DNA of 64,000 bases from Pseudomonas sp. MM223. Lineage in GTDB: Bacteria; Pseudomonadota; Gammaproteobacteria; Pseudomonadales; Pseudomonadaceae. Position 1 is the stretch's first letter. Each line of letters begins with the position of its first letter. The DNA is taken from NCBI GenBank assembly GCA_947090765.1, contig OX352322.1:4013501-4077500 (forward strand), read 5' to 3'. The position numbers and the translations under genes were made by a program. The notes below the pieces were generated by a model, which saw only the letters and a list, made by a program, of their open reading frames with translations, searched no databases and was not told the DNA's origin. This document shows, in pieces, positions 33,578-42,226 of the stretch.

Positions 33578-35576
33578 CACGCAGCACCTCCTTGAACGGC
33601 TCGATACCGACGCGGCGATAGGTGTCGAGGAAGCGCTCCCCGCCCTCGCGCATTTGCAGGTAGATACCAACGATCGCCTCGACAATGTCGGGCACTTCCT
33701 CGAAGGGCACCGAGCGGCCCAGGATGGTCCCGACCGCGGCGTCTTCTTCGGCACTGCCGCCCAGGGTGATCTGGTAGTTTTCGTGGCCCGCCTTGTCCAG
33801 CCCCAGGATGCCGATATGCGCGACGTGGTGATGGGCACAGGCATTGATACAGCCGGAGACATTGAGCTTGAGTTCGCCGATGTCCTGTTGCCGCGCCGCG
33901 TCGAAACGCAAGGCGATACGCTGGGCAACCGGCACCGAACGGGCGGTGGCCAGGCTGCAGTAATCCATGCCCGGGCAGGCGATGGAGTCGGACAACAAAC
34001 CGATATTGCTGACCGCCAGCCCAGCGTGGCGCAAGGCCTGCCATACGTTGTACAGGTCGCCCTGGCGGATGTGTGGCAGCACCAGGTTCTGCTCGTGGGA
34101 CACGCGAATCTCGTTCAGCGAGTAGGCTTCGGCCACGTCAGCCACGCTGAGCATTTCCTCGGCGCTGATATCGCCGGGGATGCCACCCGGGGGCTTCAGC
34201 GAAATGACGGCGCTGATGTAGCCACGCTGTTTGTGCGGGTGGGTATTGGTGCGTACCCAGCTGGCGAACGCGTTGTCGTCCGCCCGTGCACGCATAAAGC
34301 TTTCACACAACCCGGGCAGCGCCTCGAAGGCTGGCTGCACGAAGCGGGCACGGATACTTTGGACGATGGCCGGCTCCAGGTATTGGTGATCAGCCGGCAG
34401 GCTGGCGAACTCGTGCTCGATCATTTCAATGAAACGGCCGGGTTTGAGCTCGCGCACCAGGATCTTGATGCGTGCCTTGTACAGGTTGTCGCGCCGGCCC
34501 AGGGCGTTGTACACCCGCAGGATGGCTTCGACATAACGCAGCAGTTCGCGCTCGGGCAACCACTCCCGTACACGGGTACCCACGATCGGCGTACGCCCCA
34601 AACCACCCCCGGCATACACCTGGAAGCCCACTTCACCCTGCGCATTGCGCTGCGCCAGGATGCCGATGTCGTGGAAGCGCACGGCCGCGCGGTCCTTGGG
34701 GCTGCCGGTAATGGCAATCTTGAACTTGCGTGGCAGGTAGGTGAATTCCGGGTGGTCGGTGGACCACTGGCGCAGGATCTCGGCATGCACCCGTGGGTCC
34801 AGCACTTCATCCTCGGCAGCCCCGGCAAAGTGGTCAGTGGTGACATTGCGGATGCAGTTGCCGCTGGTCTGGATGCAATGCAGGTCGGCATCGGCCAGTA
34901 CCGACAGGATTTCTGGCGTATCGGCCAGGCGTGGCCAGTTGAACTGTATGTTCTGCCGGGTGGTGAGGTGGCCGTAGCCCTTGTCATAGGTGCGGGCCAC
35001 GTAGGCCAACTGGCGCAGCTGCACCGCGCTCAAGGTGCCATAGGGGATGGCCACGCGCAGCATGTAGCCGTGCAATTGCAGGTACAGGCCGTTCATCAGC
35101 CGGTATACCTTGAATGCTTCTTCGTCCAGCTCGCCGCTCAAGCGGCGGGCAACCTGCTGCTCGAACTGGCGGGCACGGTCCTTGAGGAACTCACGCTCGA
35201 ACGGGTCGTAGCGGTACACCCCAGCCTGCCCCGCCACCACCGGCAGCATCGGGCGCACGCCCTTGCCTGCCTGTGACGCTGTGCCTGCCGCCTGCTTGCC
35301 AAGGTCGCTGCGTACCGACGGGCCACGCGAGCGTAGCTGTTCACGCAGGCTTTTCGGCTCTGGCAGGCCATTGACCAGCCAGGCTTCACAAGGCGTCGGC
35401 GCAACCACCTGGTTGGCCAGCACCGCAGCCTCGGCGGCGAGGGTTGCCGGTACCAGCGCCTGCGCATCGAAGGTGCCGGCCTGTTGCAGTGTCTCTACCC
35501 ATTCATGCCCGGCATCAAGCCAGACCACAGCCCCATCGTCGAGGCGATTGGCGCAGATCAGATGACAGTCATTCAT
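33567..35576 (-). CDS. DUF2849-CysI fusion: siroheme-dependent sulfite (nitrite) reductase
   Basis: A 669-residue protein with two parts. Residues about 3-95 (LICANRLDDGAVVWLDAGHE ... LREQLRSRGPSVRSDLGKQ) match DUF2849, a small protein usually encoded as a separate gene before cysI in alphaproteobacteria. Residues about 118-669 are a ferredoxin/NADPH-type sulfite reductase hemoprotein: TTRQNIQFNWP, QTSGNCIRNVTTD, and the Fe4S4-siroheme cysteines C534/C540 and C576/C580. It probably reduces sulfite to sulfide with six electrons. The start at 35576 is set by GGAG seven bases upstream. The gene heads an operon with DUF934 and cioAB and is divergent from a MocR-type regulator. Confidence 0.87.
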   Translation of the reverse strand: MNDCHLICANRLDDGAVVWLDAGHEWVETLQQAGTFDAQALVPATLAAEAAVLANQVVAPTPCEAWLVNGLPEPKSLREQLRSRGPSVRSDLGKQAAGTASQAGKGVRPMLPVVAGQAGVYRYDPFEREFLKDRARQFEQQVARRLSGELDEEAFKVYRLMNGLYLQLHGYMLRVAIPYGTLSAVQLRQLAYVARTYDKGYGHLTTRQNIQFNWPRLADTPEILSVLADADLHCIQTSGNCIRNVTTDHFAGAAEDEVLDPRVHAEILRQWSTDHPEFTYLPRKFKIAITGSPKDRAAVRFHDIGILAQRNAQGEVGFQVYAGGGLGRTPIVGTRVREWLPERELLRYVEAILRVYNALGRRDNLYKARIKILVRELKPGRFIEMIEHEFASLPADHQYLEPAIVQSIRARFVQPAFEALPGLCESFMRARADDNAFASWVRTNTHPHKQRGYISAVISLKPPGGIPGDISAEEMLSVADVAEAYSLNEIRVSHEQNLVLPHIRQGDLYNVWQALRHAGLAVSNIGLLSDSIACPGMDYCSLATARSVPVAQRIALRFDAARQQDIGELKLNVSGCINACAHHHVAHIGILGLDKAGHENYQITLGGSAEEDAAVGTILGRSVPFEEVPDIVEAIVGIYLQMREGGERFLDTYRRVGIEPFKEVLRDAR

Positions 35577-35655
35577 CAAACATCTCCATGACTGGCAGCC
35601 CGGAAGCGCTTATCGTTGCAACCCTGCCGCGCCGTTCCGGTGCACATCAAATAAA

Positions 35656-35722
35656 CCATACGCTTTCCATATTGTATGGATTTGTTAACAACCGCATGTC
35701 ATGATATTCCTATGTGTATGGA
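35656..35722. promoter_or_regulatory. GTATGG repeats in the divergent cio/MocR control region
   Basis: CCATAC (35656-35661) pairs with GTATGG (35674-35679), and a second direct GTATGGA follows at 35716-35722. They lie in the 168-base divergent region between the sulfite reductase gene and the MocR regulator. MocR proteins commonly bind direct or mixed repeats near their own promoters, so this is a plausible operator. Confidence 0.5.
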
Positions 35723-35744
35723 CTTACAACCGGGAGGGAAACCT

Positions 35745-37151
35745 ATGCCTCTTGCCGACGCGCCAAGAGAATCCGCTCAAATACGCTGGACAAAGCCATT
35801 CAAGCCTAAAGCAGGCCCAAGATACATACAGATTGCAGACATGCTTGCGGAATCCATACAGTCTGGAATTTTGCAGGATGGCGAGCAAATTCCGCCACAG
35901 CGTGCACTGGCTGCGCACCTGGGCGTCGACCTGACCACGGTGACCCGGGCTTATGCCGAGGCGCGCGATCGTGGCTTGATTGCCTCCTACACTGGCCGCG
36001 GCTCCTTCATCCTGGGCACCCGCGAAACGTCCACATTGGCAGGCATCGACCTGACCATGAACATTCCGCCACAGCCGGCCAACGGCTCAATGGCCCAGTT
36101 GGTGAGCGCCGGGCTGGAACAGGTGCTGCAACGCAACCGCATCGAAGCGCTGTCGCCCTACCAGGACGAACCGGCCACCCGCTCACTGCTGCAGGCGGCA
36201 CAAGGCTGGCTGAAACCTGCATTGGGTGACCTGGACAGCCGCGGCCTGGCCCTCTGCTCGGGTTCGCAAGCAGCCATCTTTGCCATCCTCAGCGCCCACG
36301 CCCGCCCCGGTGACGCCATTCTCTGCGACCCGCTGACCTACCCCGGCCTGCTGCTGGCTGCCCGGCAGTTGGGGCTGCGCATTGTCGCGGTAGCCAGTGA
36401 TGCCGACGGCATGCGCCCCGACGACCTGGACCAGGCCTGCCAGGAAAGCGGTGCGCGCCTGCTGTACCTCAACCCCACGTTCCACAACCCCACCGCGCAC
36501 ACCATGCCCGCGGCCCGGCGCCAGGCCATTGCCGAGGTGTTGCTCAAGCGCGGTATCACGCTGATCGAGGATGACCCTTACCGTTATCTGCTTGACGACG
36601 CACCGGCACCCATCGCCTGCCTGACCGGGGGCGCCAATACCTACTACCTGGCGTCGTTGTCCAAGTGCCTGTGGCCAAGCCTGCGCACGGCGTTTGTGCT
36701 GCCACCGCGTGGGGATGACGGGCAAGGCCTGCTCAATGGCCTGCGCGCATCGAGCATGGGCTGCTCGGCCTTGCTGCTGGCGCTGGTCGAGCAGTGGATA
36801 CGCAGTGGCACCGCCAGGGAGCTGGTACAGGAAATCCAGCGCGAAGCCCGCGCCCGCCAGCATCTGGCACGCACGCTGTTGAGCCATGAGTTCCAGGCCC
36901 ACGCCACCGGGCTGCACCTGTGGTTGCAACTGCCAGCGCACTGGCACCAGGAACGGTTTACCCAAGCCCTGGAGGATGTGGGGGTGAGCGTGGCCGGGGC
37001 GGACTCGTTCAGCGTGGCGACACAGGGGCCGGATGCCGTGCGCATCTCGCTGGGTGGGGCGCCGGACCAGGCCATGCTGGGGCAAGCGTTGCGCAAGGTG
37101 GAGGGGCTGCTGAAGGAAGACCGCCGGCGTGGCGGGCGAGCGTTTGTGTAA
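35745..37151 (+). CDS. MocR-family (GntR-HTH/aminotransferase-like) regulator
   Basis: A 468-residue regulator with an N-terminal GntR winged HTH (PRYIQIADMLAESIQSGILQ, then PPQRALAAHLGVDLTTVTRA). It continues into a fold-type I PLP-dependent aminotransferase domain with LNPTFHNPTA, IEDDPYRYL and the PLP-lysine region LASLSKCLWPSLR. MocR proteins use bound PLP and an amine ligand for sensing. ATG 35745 lies six bases after GGGAGGG. It is divergent from the sulfite reductase-DUF934-cioAB operon, which it probably controls. cio loci of cyanide-tolerant pseudomonads are, from memory, also reported with a MocR-type gene nearby. Confidence 0.87.
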   Translation: MPLADAPRESAQIRWTKPFKPKAGPRYIQIADMLAESIQSGILQDGEQIPPQRALAAHLGVDLTTVTRAYAEARDRGLIASYTGRGSFILGTRETSTLAGIDLTMNIPPQPANGSMAQLVSAGLEQVLQRNRIEALSPYQDEPATRSLLQAAQGWLKPALGDLDSRGLALCSGSQAAIFAILSAHARPGDAILCDPLTYPGLLLAARQLGLRIVAVASDADGMRPDDLDQACQESGARLLYLNPTFHNPTAHTMPAARRQAIAEVLLKRGITLIEDDPYRYLLDDAPAPIACLTGGANTYYLASLSKCLWPSLRTAFVLPPRGDDGQGLLNGLRASSMGCSALLLALVEQWIRSGTARELVQEIQREARARQHLARTLLSHEFQAHATGLHLWLQLPAHWHQERFTQALEDVGVSVAGADSFSVATQGPDAVRISLGGAPDQAMLGQALRKVEGLLKEDRRRGGRAFV

Positions 37152-37316
37152 CGGGTTAACCTGGCGTCAAAAGTTCTACAAGTTGTTGCTGCAGCGAACT
37201 TTTTCCCGTTTGCCGGTCTATGTGGGAGGCACAGAAAGGTTGCGGCACGCGAGAGAAGGTTCGCCCCACGCCTGCTGGCCAGATGGCTCAATTGTTATCA
37301 GAGGTTGGCTTCGCTC

Positions 37317-37691
37317 ATGAAAATACATGTCGCAAGGTTGGTGCTGCTCGGCCTGTTCTCGTTCGCGGCGGTGGGCACGGCATCGGCAACTCAAATGAAA
37401 GCACCGGTGGCGACGTCACCGGCCGTTCAGTCACCGTTGCAGCCAGCCGGCAACCCTTGGTCGAGGGTGGCCAACATGGCCGAAGCACACCCAGCTACGC
37501 TGCTGGCGCACGATGACGACCGCTGGCATGACCACAGAAGCGACTGGCGTCGCGAGCAATGGCGGCGCGAGCAAGCCCGGCGGGACTGGGAGCGGCGGCG
37601 TGACTGGGAACGGCGCCGCGATTGGGAACGCCGCCATGAGCGGGCCATGCACCAGCGCCACCATGACGACCACCGTTATTACCGCCGCTAA
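37317..37691 (+). CDS. Small exported protein with Arg/Trp/Asp-rich tandem repeats
   Basis: A 124-residue protein of unrecognised family. It has a Sec signal peptide (LARLVLLGLFSFAAVGTASA-type stretch, residues about 1-25), then a Pro/Ala-rich region and a C-terminal half made of repeats of RRDWER. That unit occurs three times in tandem from 18-base units at about 37578-37640, next to Arg/His-rich tails. ATG 37317 is favoured over TTG 37305 because of the signal peptide, though no strong ribosome-binding site is seen. The final region is strongly basic and histidine-rich, so it could bind metal or polyanions, but no function can be stated. Confidence 0.6.
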   Translation: MKIHVARLVLLGLFSFAAVGTASATQMKAPVATSPAVQSPLQPAGNPWSRVANMAEAHPATLLAHDDDRWHDHRSDWRREQWRREQARRDWERRRDWERRRDWERRHERAMHQRHHDDHRYYRR

Positions 37692-37707
37692 AGCCGACGC
37701 GATCCCT

Positions 37708-37799
37708 GTAGGAGCAGCCTTGCGCTGCGAAGAGGCCGCTACAGGCGCACCATTTGTGTCGCGAGCACCGGCCTCTTCGCAGCACAAGGCTGCTCCTAC
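37708..37799. repeat. REP-like inverted repeat
   Basis: Arms gtaggagcagccttgcgctg (from 37708, about 31 bases) and its near-complement ending at 37799, with one mismatch. It is the same family as the repeat at 43993-44088. It lies between a plus-strand small gene and a minus-strand DUF2986 gene and may terminate the former. Confidence 0.78.
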
Positions 37800-37843
37800 C
37801 GGGTATGCGGTAGCCTGGGGAGACAGTTGTTACACCGCCTGCG

Positions 37844-37999
37844 TCAGTCAGCTGGCTTGGCGATGTCCCCCGCCGCCTCGGCCTCCATCTTCAGGCGGTC
37901 TGCCTTGCAGATGTACTTGGGCTTGCGCGGCGCCAGTTTGGCATTGGCCTTTTTGGCATGCGCTTCCAATAGCTGCTTGATCTTTTTACGACGGTTCAT
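37844..37999 (-). CDS. DUF2986-like small basic protein (51 residues)
   Basis: An open frame of 52 codons from ATG 37999 to TGA 37844-37846. It encodes a lysine-rich N-terminus (MNRRKKIKQLLEAHAKKANA) followed by KLAPRKPKYICKADR and an acidic end. This matches the DUF2986 family of small proteins of unknown function conserved in gammaproteobacteria. It is too short for routine gene calling but the pattern is clear. The ribosome-binding site is weak. The gene lies just beyond a REP element and stands alone, 86 bases downstream of the minus-strand TonB receptor gene. Confidence 0.72.
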   Translation of the reverse strand: MNRRKKIKQLLEAHAKKANAKLAPRKPKYICKADRLKMEAEAAGDIAKPAD

Positions 38000-38085
38000 A
38001 GTCCACAGGGCCTGTCAGTGCGGTTTTGCTGACCACATCATACCTGTGCGGCCTGCGCATAGCGCACCTTGCGTCAAGCCCGAGC

Positions 38086-40495
38086 TCAGAAACTGTACTT
38101 GGTGCTGAACATCACATTGCGGGGCTCGCCGTAAAACCCGGTATAGAAGGTCGGGTCCAGCGCGCTGAGGTATTTTTTGTCGAACAGGTTGTTGACGTTC
38201 ACGCTCGCGATCAGGTTCTGGCTCACGTCGTAGCGCGCCATCAGGTTGAACACTGCGTAATCGTCCTGGGTCGCCTTGACCGTATGGCCGATCTGCCAGG
38301 GTGCATCGGTCAGGCTCAGGCCGCTTTGCCAATTCATGCCGCCACCCACCGTCAGGCGACTGAGTTCGCCCGGCAGGCGGTAGGTGGTCCACAGTTTGAC
38401 CATGTTCGCCGGCGCGATGGTGTTGATGCGCTCGTGATCCGCGTCCTTGGTCAGGCTGTGGCTGTAGCTGGCGGTGACGTTCCAGCCAGGCGTGATCTCG
38501 CCGAAGATTTCCAGGTCGATACCCCGTGTAGTGGCGCCGGACACCGCCTTGTAGGCACGCTCACGATCAGTCCCCTCGACGAAACCACCACTGAGTACGC
38601 CCAGGTTGTCCTGCTTGATCTGATAAAGGGCAATGGCCGTGTTGACACGCCCGTCCAGCAGCTCGCTTTTCAGGCCGATTTCATAGTTGTCGCCTTCGCG
38701 CGGCTCCAGCGTGGCGCCACTGCTGTCGCGTAGCGACTGTGGCTTGTAGATTTTGGTATAGCTGGCATATACCGAATGCTGCGCATTCAGGTCGTAAACC
38801 ACACCCGCGTAGGGCGTGACAAAACCGGACTCTCGGGTTGCCTGGTGGTTGGTCGAACGGGTGTAGGGCGCGTTGTAGATGGCCTTTTTCTTGTAGCTGT
38901 AATCGCCGACACGGGCGCCAAAGATCAGTGACAGGTCGTCGGTCGGCTTGAAACGCGCCACCATGTACGCGGCATCCTGACGGATGGTGGTGTCATCGTT
39001 CATCAGCTTGCCCACCGAGACCGGGCGGGCGGTGTTGTTGTCCCAGTCGTAGATATTCACCGGCTTCATTTCCAGGTCATCGTCGTCCGGGTTGCTGTAG
39101 TCGTGAAACTCCGAGCCGCTCACGCCGACCAGCAGTTCGTGCTGGCGCCCCAGCAACTGAAACGGCCCCTGAACGATGGCGTCTACACCCAACTGACGTT
39201 GCGAGCCATAGCCATCACCGCCATACAGGTAAGTACCCTCCCCGCTTTGCTTGTTGGGGAAACCGCCACTGGCGGACGCCAGCGAGTAATCACGGGTGCT
39301 ATACATGTTGTTCACCGACACCTTCAACGTCCAGTCGTTGACCAGGCCCTGTTCCAGGGTGGCGAAGGTATTGAGGGTGTTTTGCTGGCGGTAGCTCCAG
39401 CGCGAGGCGGCATTGGTCGAGCGGGAAAAGTCGGTCTGCTCGCCGTCATCGTAAAACAACGGGAAGCTGGCGAACGAAACCCCGCGAGGGTCGTTTTTCT
39501 GGTAATCGAAACCAACCGTCAGCAGGGTACTGTCGGTGAGGTCCGCTTCAAGGATGCCGTAGTAGGTTTGTTTTTCCTGCTGGTAATGGTCGATGTAGCT
39601 GTTGCCTTGCTGATAGGCCACCACGGCACGGCCACGCAGGCGGGCGTCGGGGGTCAACGGGCCGGAGACATCGACTTCGGTCCGGTAGGTTTCCCACGAG
39701 CCCACCCCTGCGCTCACCGAACCGTGAAAGTTCGCCGTGGGCCGCTTGCGGATCAGGTTGACGCTGCCCGAGGGGTCGCCGGCCCCGGTCATCAGGCCGG
39801 TGGCACCACGGACGATCTCGACCCGGTCATAGATGGCCGTGTCGATCATGCTTTGCGGGCTGGCGCTGGTCTGCACGATCAGAGTGGTGGGAATACCGTC
39901 GAACTGGTAGCTGTCGATCGAATAGCCACGCGAGTAAATGTTCACCCGCTCGCTGTCGATGTTCTGGACGTTCAGGCCGGGCGTCTGCTTGAGCACATCA
40001 CTAAGCGTGTTCAACTGCTGGTCGTCGATGCGCTGGCGGGTCATCACGCTGACTGTCTGCGGGGTCTCGCGCAGTGACAGCGCCAGTTTTGTCGAGCTGT
40101 TGCTGGAACCCGTGGTATAGGAGCCCGTACCTTCCGAGATGGCGCCCAGGCCCGCCGCGTTGATGTTGGTAGCGCCAAGCTCCATGGCCCCACTGTTGTC
40201 TGCCTTGGCCAGTACGTAGCGCTTCTCCCCAGCCTGCACCACGCGCAGGCCGCTACCTTGCAACAAGCGAGCAAAGCCTTGTGCCAGCTCATAGTCCCCT
40301 TGCAGGCCGGGTGAATTCAGGCCTGCGGTGTCTTCCGAGCTCGAAGGTGATCATCACCCCGCTCGCAGCGGCAAACTGGCTGAGTGATGCAGCCAGGTTG
40401 CCGGCCGGGATATTGTAGGCAATGGCCCAGGCGGGCGTTACCGCCAGCATCGAGCCGGTCAAGCCCAGGGCAAGAAGAGAGGGGCGTACGAACAT
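38086..40495 (-). pseudogene. TonB-dependent siderophore receptor with signalling domain, one-base insertion near the N-terminus
   Basis: Outer-membrane receptor of about 802 residues in its intact form. It has a signal peptide (MFVRPSLLALGLTGSMLAVT), an STN signalling domain (YNIPAGNLAASLSQFAAASG), a plug (RETPQTVSVMTRQRIDDQQL) and a 22-strand barrel ending in ...STKYSF. At 40342 (plus strand) one extra base breaks the frame inside the STN domain. The first frame ends with ELGRHRRPEF..., while the expected SSEDTAGLNSPGLQGDYELAQGF continues in the second frame. FecR and FecI genes lie upstream, so the system should be cell-surface signalling controlled. As given, the sequence encodes no complete receptor. 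Confidence 0.82.
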
Positions 40496-40597
40496 GAAGA
40501 GGTCCTGTCGAGGTTGGCAATAACTGCGTCTGATGCGCATGTGCAGGTAGAGCCGAAACAGGAAAGAAAAACTGTTACCCCTCCATGCAAAATATTT

Positions 40598-41521
40598 TCA
40601 GGCTACCTTGCCTTCGACCCGCACCCAGTAGCGCGTTATGCGACGCACCCGCACAGGCAGGGAGTCCTCAAGGTTGGCCAGCACGCCTTCGCTGTCATCC
40701 AGCAGGAACGTGCCCGATAGCCGCAACCCGGCAATCTCTGGCGCACACCCCAGATAGCCCTGCCGATAGCGGGACAGTTCGGCCAGTACGTCCTCCAGCC
40801 GCCAGTCGACCGCCACCAGCATGCCGCGCGTCCACGCTGAGCTTTGCGCCACGGCCGGCACCAACGGCCCGACCGCGTCAACGGTAAAACTCAGCGCCTG
40901 ACCGGCTTCAGCGCGCAAGGCTTGCCCGGCCGCCAACCGCGGCTGCACCTCGACCGCATGGGCCTCGACAGTAACCCGGGAAATGCCCGTACCCTGGCGC
41001 ACCGTGAAGCGCGTGCCCAACGCCAGCACACGGCCTTCGGCAGTTTGCACACTCAGCGGGCGCGCATCCTTGGCCGTCTCGACCAGAATTTCGCCCTGCC
41101 GCAATACGATCAGCCGCTGTAAACCATCAAACTGCACATCGACCTGCGAGTCGGTATCCAGCACCAGGCGGCTGCCGTCGACCAGGGTAAGATGGCGGCG
41201 CTGCCCTACCCGCGTGCTGTAATCTGCGCTCCAGGGCGAGACCTGATAGCCCCGCCAGCCGACCACCCCAACGCCCAGCAGTACGGCCAGCATCTTCACG
41301 GCGGCGCGGCGCTGTTGCCGTGCCTGTTCCAGTGCTACGCCCGCAAGGCCTGCCGGGGCCTGGCTCAGGCGCTGCTGCAATTGCTCGATGCGCTGCCAGG
41401 CGTGAGCATGCTGCGGGTCCGCCGCCAGCCAGGCACGCCACTCACTGCGTGTGGTATCGCTGGCAGCACTGTCATGCAACTTTACATACCAGTCCACCGC
41501 CTGGGCCAGAGTGCGCTTCAT
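40598..41521 (-). CDS. FecR-like anti-sigma factor
   Basis: A 307-residue inner-membrane signal transducer. The N-terminal cytoplasmic domain (VDWYVKLHDSAASDTTRSEW, then QHAHAWQRIEQL) should bind the sigma factor. A single TM helix follows near residues 75-95 (VKMLAVLLGVGVVGW). The periplasmic FecR domain has VDGSRLVLDTDSQVDVQFD and RQGEILVETAKD. It overlaps the upstream ECF sigma gene by four bases (ATGA). The receptor lies 102 bases downstream. Together they form the usual sigma/anti-sigma/receptor cassette for siderophore sensing. Confidence 0.9.
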   Translation of the reverse strand: MKRTLAQAVDWYVKLHDSAASDTTRSEWRAWLAADPQHAHAWQRIEQLQQRLSQAPAGLAGVALEQARQQRRAAVKMLAVLLGVGVVGWRGYQVSPWSADYSTRVGQRRHLTLVDGSRLVLDTDSQVDVQFDGLQRLIVLRQGEILVETAKDARPLSVQTAEGRVLALGTRFTVRQGTGISRVTVEAHAVEVQPRLAAGQALRAEAGQALSFTVDAVGPLVPAVAQSSAWTRGMLVAVDWRLEDVLAELSRYRQGYLGCAPEIAGLRLSGTFLLDDSEGVLANLEDSLPVRVRRITRYWVRVEGKVA

Positions 41522-42033
41522 GCGTCATCCAGCAGCAGGCAGTGCATCAGGCCCCTGGCAAGGTGCTTGCGCACCGTGCTGACCGACACCCCACAGCGTT
41601 CGGCGGCTTTTTCGTAGCTGAGCCCATCGAGTTGCACGGCAAGGAAAATCTGCCGGGTACGCGCACCCAGGCCATCGAGCATGCGATCGATGGCCAACAG
41701 GCTGTCGAGGATCAACGCTCGCGTCTCGGCCGAAGGCGCGTGCAGTTCCGGGCGCGACATGAGCGCGTCGAGGTAGGCCTGCTCCAGGCTGCGGCGGCGA
41801 TACAGGTCGATGACCAGGCCACGGGCGATGGTCGCCAGGTACCGACGGGGCTCTTGCAGCGCGCCAGAAGTTCGGGCCAGCAGCACACGCACGAAGGTAT
41901 CCTGGGCAAGGTCGGCAGCATCGGCAGAGTTGTTTAGACGATGGCGTAACCAACCGCGCAACCAGCTGTTATGGTCACGGTAAAGTGCGTGCAAATGCTC
42001 GTGGCGTGCTGCGTCGGAGGCCGTTGTGGACAT
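41518..42033 (-). CDS. FecI-like ECF sigma factor
   Basis: A 171-residue extracytoplasmic-function sigma factor. Region 2 includes NNSADAADLAQDTFVRVLLA and region 4 includes QIFLAVQLDGLSYEKAAERC, then GVSVSTVRKHLARGL. It directs transcription of iron-uptake genes, here probably the TonB receptor downstream. AGGGAGAGGGA precedes the ATG. A weak Fur-box-like site lies upstream. Confidence 0.9.
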   Translation of the reverse strand: MSTTASDAARHEHLHALYRDHNSWLRGWLRHRLNNSADAADLAQDTFVRVLLARTSGALQEPRRYLATIARGLVIDLYRRRSLEQAYLDALMSRPELHAPSAETRALILDSLLAIDRMLDGLGARTRQIFLAVQLDGLSYEKAAERCGVSVSTVRKHLARGLMHCLLLDDA

Positions 42034-42057
42034 TCCCTCTCCCTGCCGGCAGGTGAT

Positions 42058-42076
42058 GCAAATAAGAATTTATCTC
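42058..42076. promoter_or_regulatory. Possible Fur box upstream of the ECF sigma gene
   Basis: GCAAATAAGAATTTATCTC matches the 19-base Fur consensus at about 11 positions and lies 25-43 bases upstream of the sigma factor start. Iron-starvation sigma genes are normally Fur-repressed, so position supports it; sequence support is modest. Confidence 0.35.
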
Positions 42077-42226
42077 GATTGTATTGAGAACCTTGGCGCT
42101 TGGGAAGCCAATGCCAACGCCACGTTCACGGCCTTGTTGACGTTATTTTCACACGCCGCAGATTAGCGTCACGCCCTTTCCGGTCACGGGCATATCCGCT
42201 GGCCTCCAAGGTACGACGAGGCATAC

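Noticed and set aside
33567..35576. Assimilatory nitrite reductase
   Set aside because: The neighbouring DUF934 and DUF2849 parts are sulfite-reductase companions; nitrite reduction cannot be excluded but is less likely.
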